This document shows positions 49,313 to 57,200 of a DNA stretch of 64,000 bases, one piece after another. Source of the DNA: Archivesica marissinica. Its lineage: Eukaryota; Mollusca; Bivalvia; Venerida; Vesicomyidae. The notes under the pieces are model-generated. The model ran no database searches and was not told the origin of the DNA. It saw nothing but the letters and a program-made list of their open reading frames with translations. Location of the stretch: contig CM026400.1 of assembly GCA_014843695.1 (NCBI GenBank), positions 9,095,872 to 9,159,871 on the forward strand. The letters are read 5' to 3'. Each line of letters starts with the position of its first letter. The stretch's first letter is position 1. Made by a program: the position numbers and the translations under genes.

Positions 49313-49538
49313 ACTGTACTATGTAGGTTGACCACAGGTCTGTTCATTATGAAGGTTAACCACAGTTCTGTAATTTCGATCCGAAGTCCCAAATATGATA
49401 ACATAAAGACTCTTAGTGATTCAGAAGTTCAAGAATCAGATTCTGCGTGGTCTAAAATGTAGGATTCGATACCAAAATCGTCCATATTGGGCAAGTCTGT
49501 GCATATTTATTGCAAAAAGCAATATATCGGTATTGATT

Positions 49539-49662
49539 ATGGCGGCCATCTTGAAAAATGGCGGCCATCTTGAATTTCAGGTGGCCAGCGTTTTTTTCCA
49601 AACAAGTAACCCCCAATGAGTATTTGTGCCAACTTTGGTTCTTGTATCACATTTTGAAAGAT
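49539..49662 (-). repeat. Right terminal inverted repeat of the 4.3-kb transposon
   Basis: Starts ATGGCGGCCATCTTGAAAAA and ends CACATTTTGAAAGAT. It is the inverted partner of 45406-45529. Confidence 0.8.
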
Positions 49663-49727
49663 TCCCCTGAGAAAATACATTTATTTGCTGCACTAATATA
49701 TAAAGCTTTGAAGTCAAGTGTGGAACC

Positions 49728-49815
49728 AAATGTGCTGTTTTGATGTGATAAGGGAAGGAATTCGACCAGACTTAGTGTGACCCTGAATATAAGAAAGATT
49801 GCCTAAAAAGGAAAT
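49728..49815 (-). mobile_element. LINE 3'-region fragment
   Basis: GCTGTTTTGATGTGATAA and GTGACCCTGAATATAAGAAA match 63168-63235 of the LINE at the right end of the window. Orientation is inferred from that copy. Confidence 0.55.
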
Positions 49816-50144
49816 AAGACATTCATGTACATTAATATCGGACAAGATAAATCAGACATGACGACTCGTACTGTAGATAGCGTATCACACAACGCGCATA
49901 GAAATACTTTATGAACGTTGAAACTTGTGTTAAACTTGTAGTAAACACGAACATGTATATCTCTAAATTATCGCTGGATTTACAATTCTGGTAAGTTTGT
50001 GTTCACGCTGGCACACTGTGTGTGTGTTTATTTCATTTACGGTAGCTTAGCCTAACCAATTTATTTGAGCTCGTCTGCGTATGAAGTTCGCCGTGAGCGA
50101 GAGATGCGGATTTATATGTGTTGTATAATGACCCCACCAGCTAG
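49816..50144. other. Unique DNA, no gene seen
   Basis: AT-rich sequence without repeats or coding resemblance. Confidence 0.4.
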
Positions 50145-50392
50145 ATTCTGGTGACCTTCGAACTCACAACCTCTCGGTTAGCGCGCTCGCTTCTCACCAA
50201 TGCAACCCGGGTTCGGACCGGGAAGTATGTGAGATGGAACGGTTGTCGCCAGATCGGACAGGTGGGTTTTCTCCGGATACTCCGGTTTCCTCCCAGACGA
50301 ATGACCACATTTACGCTTTCATCCGAGGGTGATTAATATAAGTTGTTAGAACTTGCTTCGCAATCGTTGTAAAATAAATAAAGTTTAAACAA
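50145..50392 (+). mobile_element. tRNA-derived SINE, family 5 (best copy)
   Basis: The head is at 50150-50220, with GGTTAGCGCGCTCGCTTCTC and a B-box-like GGGTTCGGACCGGG. The body has GGTTTTCTCCGGATACTCCG, and the tail ends GCTTCGCAATCGTTGTAAAA then (TAAA)n. The tail shares GATTAATATAAGTTG with family 4 SINEs, so the two families share a 3' domain. Confidence 0.8.
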
Positions 50393-50503
50393 CCTCTCGG
50401 TTACTTAATCCGTGACGGGTGAAGCTTCGCGTAATGGCAAAGTGGTTTTGTCGGTTAGTCAATACACATTTATATAGTGTTAAGTATGTTAAAATTGTAT
50501 ATA

Positions 50504-50772
50504 CAGACGGATCTGTAGCCCAGTGGTTAACACGCTGGACTGGTAATCTGACCCTAATAAAATTAAGTCTTTCAGATGGGACGTTAAACCGAGGTCTCGT
50601 GTCGGTGCTTTACACCGTGCACGTAAAAGAACCAGAGGAGACTCTGGAATGGGTCTCTGTCTGTATCATTGCACTATCCTCCAAAATCTAAAATGACTAA
50701 TCTCTTCAGGAGGCGTCGCTCATATGGGCAACCGGTAGCGACGATAAATAAACGTAAAACACACACACACAA
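50504..50772 (+). mobile_element. tRNA-derived SINE, family 2
   Basis: The head starts CAGACGGATCTGTAGCCCAG. The B-box part is deleted between TGGTAATC and TGACCC; the rest is intact to the tail GATAAATAAACGTAAAACAC and a CA run. It abuts a LINE fragment at 50776. Confidence 0.85.
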
Positions 50773-50775
50773 ATT

Positions 50776-51378
50776 GTATATGATATGATGTATAGTGAAA
50801 TAGAAATTAGACCAGATTATAGTAATTGGGCTTCCGGTATTAGAAAGTTATTACAAGCATTAGGATTTAATGATGTATGGTTAAACCAAGGAGTCGGAAA
50901 TAAGAATGTGTTTATAAGTGTAGCAAAACAAAGACTAAATGATATTTTTATGTAAAATTGGTTTTCAGAATTGAGTAACTCCACAAGGGCTAGAACTTAT
51001 GTTTTATATGCAGACTTCAAGTTTCAGACATATATGAACGGTGTAAATATTGATAACTTTAGAATAGCATTGTCACGCTTCAGAGTATCATCTCATAGAC
51101 TTGAAGTATAAACTGGTCGATGGCATAGACCCTTAAAAGCAATACCATATGAAGAAAGAAAATGTAGATATTGTTTAACTTTAGAAGATGAATTTCACTT
51201 TGTTTTAGAATGTCAGCTATATACCGATTTAAGAAAAACACATATTAAGAAATACTTTTTGAGAAATCCAAATGTTCCTAAATTTATTGAATTGATAACA
51301 AATGTTATAATAATTAAAGATTTGGCTATGTATGTATACAAATCATTTCAAGTCAGAAACAACCTGTTCTATGACTAG
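50776..51378 (+). pseudogene. C-terminal fragment of a non-LTR retrotransposon ORF2
   Basis: One frame runs about 200 codons with two in-frame TAA codons (50953-50955 and 51109-51111) and ends at TAG 51376. It includes ALSRFRVSSHRLEV, RWHRPLKAIPYEERKCRYC and EDEFHFVLECQLY, the LxxFRxxxHxLE...CRxC...DExHFxxxC pattern found after the reverse transcriptase in LINE ORF2 proteins. The catalytic domain is absent, so the copy is 5' truncated. Confidence 0.8.
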
Positions 51379-51595
51379 TGTTCATATCTCATTATACGTT
51401 ATACGCTAGCCAATCGTAAACGTTTTGTATTTGCACGTGTTTTTATTTGCACATTTGCTCTATATAATTATATTACATATTTACACAAGGCACGCAGTGC
51501 CAATGTGTACGTTTGAAAGTATGTAATGTGTATATAATGTGTACTAATGGGCATATTGCCCATTGTATTTCGAAATAAACTCTTGAAACTCTTTA
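51379..51595 (+). mobile_element. LINE 3' untranslated end
   Basis: This follows directly on the ORF2 fragment. It carries the hairpin TGGGCATATTGCCCA (51547-51561) and ends with AATAAACTCTTGAAACTC, a typical terminal hairpin plus tail. Confidence 0.55.
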
Positions 51596-51596
51596 T

Positions 51597-51652
51597 TTTA
51601 GCTCGATTGCGAAACAAGTTCTTGTAACTGATATTAATCACTCTCGATCCCT
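51597..51652 (-). mobile_element. SINE family 4, tail fragment
   Basis: TTAGCTCGATTGCGAAACAA, then GATATTAATCACTCTCGA, matches the left end of 52363-52577. Confidence 0.65.
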
Positions 51653-51660
51653 CATTCCTG

Positions 51661-51832
51661 ACCGAGGTCTCGTGTCGGTGCTTTACACCGTGCACGTAAA
51701 AGAACCAGAGGAGGCTCTAAAATGGGTCTCTGTCTGTATCATTGCACTATCCTCCAACAATCTAAAATGACTAATCTCTTCAGGAGGCGTCGCTCATATG
51801 GGCAACCGGTAGCGGCGATAAATAAACGTAAA
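51661..51832 (+). mobile_element. SINE family 2, 5'-truncated
   Basis: Begins within the body at CCGAGGTCTCGTGTCGGTGC and continues to the tail GCGATAAATAAACGTAAAAC. It is joined to the family 4 fragment on its left. Confidence 0.8.
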
Positions 51833-51888
51833 ACACACCAACAACAATCCCGTGTATACAACTATATAACGCTGCTATACAAGATTAG

Positions 51889-52050
51889 AATGAACGTCCT
51901 TGGCTTACATTATATAACAATGCAAGTCGATGTAATATCATGTTTAACAATATACTAGAGGACATAGAAAACGCACACCTACATGAACACGAAATACGAA
52001 GGATTCCATCAAAGAGATATGACATCTATATTGCAAAACACAAACTTTAA
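51889..52050 (+). other. Coding-like fragment, 53 codons, unidentified
   Basis: An open frame between TAG 51886 and TAA 52048 reads LYNNASRCNIMFNNILEDIE and then HEIRRIPSKRYDIYIAKHK. The composition looks protein-like, with charged and hydrophobic residues mixed. It has no start codon of its own and no recognised domain. It could be the C-terminus of a mobile-element protein. Confidence 0.2.
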
Positions 52051-52362
52051 GAAAATGCATATATGTATTTATATAGTTATTGTTTTTCATGTAAAAGCAC
52101 ATTTATCCGAAGTGTGCCTTTTCTATGTGCTCTAGTATAGTTTAGTTTAATCATATGTTTTTGCATTCTAAATATTTAATGTACAATGCAAATCAAATTA
52201 ACAATTTTGTATACTATATTAATTTAATATTTTTGGTATACATATAGGATCTTAATTTTTATGAAACAAGTTTAGGAATTGTGCGAGCCTAGTAGCGGTG
52301 CTTTTGTTGACTTGCTTATCGCCAATATCTAGCATATTTTAAATAGTTTATACAAATTTAGA
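52051..52362. other. Unique AT-rich DNA, no gene seen
   Basis: Nothing recognisable on either strand. Confidence 0.4.
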
Positions 52363-52577
52363 TTAGCTCGATTGCGAAACAAGTTCAGCAACTTATATTA
52401 ATCACTCTCGAGACCTCATTCCTGATGGAATCCATCACCATGAAAGCGGAAAGAGGCAATGTGGAATTTAAATGCCTTTGCCTAAGGGCACACACTCGTA
52501 ACGGCTCCAGCGGGGCTCAAACTCCGGGCCTTTCGCACCTGAAACGAACGCGCTACCACTGCGCTATCACGACTTCC
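52363..52577 (-). mobile_element. tRNA-derived SINE, family 4 (best copy)
   Basis: On the minus strand the tRNA-like head is at the right, GTCGTGATAGCGCAGTGGTA (A-box) and GGAGTTTGAGCCCCGC (B-box). The body has GTTACGAGTGTGTGCCC, and the tail is at the left with GCTGAACTTGTTTCGCAATC. Other copies: 53545-53690, 54614-54775 and 51597-51652. Confidence 0.85.
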
Positions 52578-52622
52578 ACATATTTTTAAATAAGCCATAG
52601 CTGTGCAAATATCGTTTCATTT

Positions 52623-52726
52623 CAGACAACATACCCCCGCTTCTTCGGTAGATTTCGGACAACATACCCCCGCTTCTTCGGTAGATTTCGGACAACATAC
52701 CCCCGCTTCTTCGGTAGATTTCGGAC
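52623..52726. repeat. 33-bp tandem repeat, three copies
   Basis: The unit contains GGACAACATACCCCCGCTTC and repeats every 33 bp. It lies immediately upstream of a candidate first exon (52730-52763). A minus-strand frame through it repeats CCPKSTEEAGV but has no other support. Confidence 0.9.
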
Positions 52727-52729
52727 ACG

Positions 52730-52763
52730 ATGTCAAGAGAAGGATTTGGACCGCATAGGAATG
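52730..52763 (+). CDS. Candidate exon 1B of the PhyH-family gene
   Basis: ATG followed by MSREGFGPHRN and one leftover base (phase 1), then a strong donor GTAAGTATCC (52764). Exon 2B starts with two bases of a codon, so the phases agree and the join gives ..HRN-Glu-Phe-Lys-Tyr... Support is limited to phase, donor quality and position 1.4 kb upstream of exon 2B. The alternative is that exon 2B is spliced to exon 1 at 8424, which also has phase 1. Confidence 0.3.
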
Positions 52764-53229
52764 GTAAGTATCCATTTGGTTATTTCCAACACTATGTTTT
52801 TGCCAAAAACAACCTGGAAGCCATTTAATAATCCCCCCCCCAGCACCGTGCTCCATGAGTTCAAGCCAGTCAGGTGAGAAAGCTATCCAGCTGGCGTGTA
52901 GAATGTCGGCACTTGATGGCCAGCCATGATACGTAAATATGTATTGCATACTGTTCTGTATATGACTTGATTGATCTGAACACTCGACTAAAAGATACAG
53001 ATACGGGGTTTTCAATATGTTGTCCATTTTAATATACACTAGTATCAGGTTTATATGTCACTTTTTGTTGTAAATAGTATTTATTGATATGTTGTACTGA
53101 AATACAGTATATCGCATATATAGATGTCACTGTAATTAGGATTGCATTTAGAAATGTTTTAAGAATTCGAGTATGTAAAATTATATACTATAGTTCATCC
53201 CTGTAGTAATATGGTATGCCAATAATTAT
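52764..53229. other. Unique DNA, no gene seen
   Basis: A minus-strand frame (52617-53039) of 140 codons covers this stretch and the 33-bp repeat. It has no recognisable domain and is not called. Confidence 0.35.
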
Positions 53230-53343
53230 CACCTACATTTGTTGCCATAATTTTATACTTATGTTGTAGAATGTAATATTGCTATGTCACTAAAAACTGT
53301 ATAGTTTATGTGAATAAAATATGTTCGTTCGTTCGTTCGTTCG
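53230..53343 (+). repeat. Retroposon 3' tail with (TTCG)n
   Basis: GTGAATAAAATATG is followed by about five TTCG units at 53322-53343. The layout resembles the tail at 43085-43160. No coding region is attached. Confidence 0.4.
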
Positions 53344-53544
53344 TAACCGCACTCCTCAAGGTACGACTCGCAGATGTGTCTATTATTTTAATTAAAATTG
53401 TAAATTAAATTAAGCTTATGACGTCGTTCATTTGCACTGATATTAAATTCATATTTATAAAACGTGTCATTATTCTACGAACATTAGGAATAGCTTCATA
53501 TTCATAACAAATAAAATATTATATATTATTTTATACACACCACG

Positions 53545-53690
53545 AGGGAGAGAGAAGAGGCAACGTGGAATGTAAGTGCCTTGCTTAAGGACACACTCGT
53601 AACGGCTCCAGCGGAACTCGAACTTCGAGCCTTTCACACATTATGCGAACGCGCTACCATTGCGCTATCACGACTTCCACAATATTATAT
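53545..53690 (-). mobile_element. SINE family 4, truncated
   Basis: Head (53640-53690) and body match 52430-52577; the tail is missing. Its outer head end is included in the duplicated block described next. Confidence 0.75.
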
Positions 53691-54052
53691 ATTCATCCGT
53701 TGTCCCTCGTTGGGCGCCAACTGTCACAGGGTAATACATCGTAAGAACATGAGATTGCACTAAATGTGAGTGTCCGGTATTTTATGTCAGCAACTTGAAT
53801 GAAACAGGCTAAAGGTGATTTAAGCACACCCATGTATCCCCGTCTGACCCTAATCGCATGATATAACGAGGCAACGCAGGTTCGATCTCCTGTCTGATTC
53901 TAATAACATTAACAGTCTTTCGCTATCACGACTTCCACAATATTATATATTCATCCGTTGTCCCTCGTTGGGCGCCAACTGTCACAGGGTAATACATTGT
54001 AAGAACATGAGATTGCACTAAATGCGAGTGTCCGGTATTTTATGTCAGCAAC
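53666..54052 (-). mobile_element. Duplicated LTR-end fragments with tRNA-Lys-type primer site
   Basis: A ~124-bp block occurs at 53666-53790 and again at 53929-54052. On the minus strand each reads ..CCCTGTGACA (an LTR-like end), GT, then TGGCGCCCAACGAGGGAC (complement of 53702-53719 and 53960-53977), which fits a primer site for tRNA-Lys. The rest of the element is gone, and SINE sequence is carried along. Between the blocks, 53845-53920 is a short family 2 SINE piece. Confidence 0.6.
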
Positions 54053-54156
54053 ATCAGATTGATGATGACTAATATGCTCAGACACGCACATGGTCACAGA
54101 CTATATAATGAACATTAGCCAAATGTCCAAGCCCTATTTGTCTTTATCATTTTCAG

Positions 54157-54238
54157 AGTTTAAATACGAAGACCCAGAATTCCGAGTAACCGACGAGGTA
54201 CGACGTGCATTTGACGATACAGGATTTATAATTGTCCG
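54157..54238 (+). CDS. Exon 2B of PhyH-family gene
   Basis: 82 bp, acceptor CATTTTCAG and donor GTGAGT. It reads [20 protein letters not shown] then TGFIIVR. Start and end phases equal those of exon 2A (9710-9791). It is nearer to the family consensus as I recall it, with a ..F.VT.EVRR.FD..G pattern. Confidence 0.85.
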
Positions 54239-57200
54239 GTGAGTGGTCTATGGGGGGGGGGAATGTAAATAAAAGGACAAATTGCCTGGCCTCCGTGACA
54301 GAGTACTTACGGTCGTTGACTCCAAATCACTTACCCCACGCCGATGTAGGTTCGATGCTCACAGGTGGTGTCGAATTGTTTCAACTGAGGAAGCTGTCCA
54401 GTTGGCTTGTGGTAGGTCGGTGGTTCTTCCTGTGTGCCAGTCCGTACACGAAATACTGCTCGGAGGGGCGTCCGGGTCTTCCGCCACAACTAACAGCTGG
54501 AGAGTCGCTTGACTAAAGCTGTTGGTGCGGGGTTAACCCCCCCCCCCAAACAAACGAACAAATCAAATTAAGTTTTCCATTCGCATTAGCATTGTTGTGT
54601 TAGGGGGCTATAACGAGCCCCGCTGGAGCCGTTACGATTGTGCCCTTAGGCAAGGCATTTAAATTCCACATGGCTCTTCTCTTTCCTTCATGGCGATGGA
54701 TTCCATCAGGAATGAGGTATCGAGAGTGATTAATATAAGTTGAAAGAACTTGTTTCGCAATCGAGCTAACATAAATGTGTATAAGCTAAGTGGGCCATAA
54801 CACTGTATGTTACCACAGACGCTTGTGGTCTGGACAAATGTTTGCAGGTTCAAAACCACAAAATTAAAAAAACATTTTTTATAGCCTTCATAGTGACGGG
54901 GTGTTATTTTTATACTTACTTGGAATGGCGTAACAAATGTTTTATGTATAGTGTCAAGCCTATAAGTGTATCATGGTATTCTTAAAATCTGAAAGCCCAG
55001 TGGTAACACGATGGACTGGTAATCCAGGGATCGCAGGTTCGATCCCCCGTCTGACCCTAATAAAATTAACAGTCTTTCAGATGGGACGTTAAATCGAGGT
55101 CTCGTGTCGGTGCTTTACACCGTGCACGTAAAAGAACCAGAGGAGACTCTGGAATGGGTCTCTGTCTATATCATGCACTATCCTCCAAAATCTAAAATGA
55201 CTAATATCTTCCGGAGGCGTCGCTCATATGGGCAACCGGTAGCGACGATAAATAAACGTAAAACACACACATAAAATCTGAAAAAGAAAACAAAAAACAG
55301 TATTAATTTGTGATTTTGAGTCCAGACCCAAAGCGTTAAGAGTTCATCAACATGCATATGCCCGAACCTAGAAGGTATTAGTTGGGTAAAAGTTAAATTC
55401 CCAGTAAAGCACAATATTATTCCACACAATTTCAACATTAATCCAATCATATTCACAACATGTATGTCTATGTCAATTTTCAAATTTCTACATACAGTAT
55501 TTCTGATGAAATTATTCAAATCAAATGGAGCTCAGAAAAATGCTGCCTACACTTGGCGCATACATCATAGTTGGGTAAATAGGGAGAACACTTGGACAAT
55601 CTTGAGGAGGCATGGGGATGTGTGAGAAGAATGGAAGAGGGAGATGAATAAGGCGGGAGAGGACGAAAGCGGAGAGGGATGAAGAGGGAGATGAAGAGGT
55701 ATTAATAGGGGGAAGACGAGGAATATTGATGAGAGATGATGAGGAGGGAGAAGGTGAGGGAGAAGATGGGAGTTGGAGAGGAGGAGTGGAGGGTGGAGAG
55801 GAGGGAGACCAGGATGAATGAAGGTGACGGAGACGAGGGGAGTTGGAGAGGAGGAGAGGAGTGTGGAGAGAAGGGAGAACAGGATGGATGAAGGTGAGGG
55901 GGAGAAGAGGGGAGCTGGAGAGCAGAGGAGGGTGGAGAGGAGGGAGAACAGGAGGGATGAAGGTGAGGGAGAAGAGGGGAGCTGGAGAGCAGAGGAGGGT
56001 GGAGAGGAGGGAGAACAGGAGGGATGAAGGTGAGGGAGAAGAGGGGAGCTGGAGAGCAGAGGAGGGTGGAGAGGAGGGAGAACAGGAGGGATGAAGGTGA
56101 GGGAGAAGAGAGGAGCTGGAGAGCAGAGGAGGGTGGAGAGGAGGGAGAACAGGAGGGATGAAGGTGAGGGAGAAGGGAGTTGAAGAGGATGAGAGGAGGG
56201 TATATAGAAGGTAGAACAGGAGGGATGAAGGTGAGGGAGAATAGGGGAGTTGAAGAGGAGGAGAGGAGGGTGGAGAGAAGGGAGAACAGGATGGATGAAG
56301 GTGAGGGAGAATAGGGGAGTTGTAGAGGAGGAGAGGAGGGTGGAGAGAAGGGAGAACAGGAGGATGAAGAGGGACATGATGAGGGGTGATGAGGAGGGGT
56401 GTGTACTGAATATATTTGCCAACTAGCATAAAGAAATGAAATATATAACACAAAACAGTAGCGGCATCTTTACATATAGAAGTGATCTGTATATTTGCAG
56501 GAGTATGATGTATTCTGTATATTTGCAGGAGTATGATGTATTCTGTATATTTGCAGGAGCATGATGTATTCTGTATATTTGCAGGAGCATGATGTATTCT
56601 GTATATTTGCAGGAGCATGGTGTATTCTGTATATTTGCAGGAGCATGATGTATTCTGTATATTTGCAGGAGCATGGTGTATTCTGTATATTTGCAGGAGC
56701 ATGATGTATTCTGTATATTTGCAGGAGCATGATGTATTCTGTATATTTGCAGGAGCATGGTGTATTCTGTATATTTGCAGGAGCATGATGTATTCTGTAT
56801 ATTTGCAGGAGCATGGTGTATTCTGTATATTTGCAGGAGCATGATGTATTCTGTATATTTGCAGGAGCATGGTGTATTCTGTATATTTGCAGGAGCATGA
56901 TGTATTCTGTATATTTGCAAGAGTATCATGTATTCTGTATATTTGCAGGAGCATGATGTATTCTGTATATTTGCAGGAGCATGATGTATTATGTATATTT
57001 GCAGGAGCATGATGTATTATGTATATTTGCAGGAGCATGATGTATTCTGTATATTTGCAGGAGCATGCTGTATTCTGTATATTTGCAGGAGCATGATGTA
57101 TTCTGTATATTTGCAGGAGCATGGTGTATTCTGTATATTTGCAGGAGCATGATGTATTCTGTATATTTGCAGGAGCATGATGTATTCTGTATATTTGCAG

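Larger units (their letters stand above)
45406..49662 (-). mobile_element. DNA transposon with 124-bp terminal inverted repeats
   Basis: The left end, ATCTTTCAAAATGTGATACA (45406 on), is the inverted counterpart of TGTATCACATTTTGAAAGAT (to 49662). The inversion extends 124 bp on each side, through GGCCAGCG/CGCTGGCC and paired AAGATGGCGGCCAT motifs. The 4.26-kb element carries one decayed minus-strand gene (46021-49312). Length, long TIRs and a single gene fit a cut-and-paste transposon. I cannot fix the superfamily or the target-site duplication from flanks (..aact / tccc..). Confidence 0.75.

Noticed and set aside
52617..53039. 140-codon minus-strand frame ending in CCPKSTEEAGV repeats
   Set aside because: The end is the 33-bp repeat and the rest has no family resemblance. 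It also overlaps the candidate exon 1B on the other strand.
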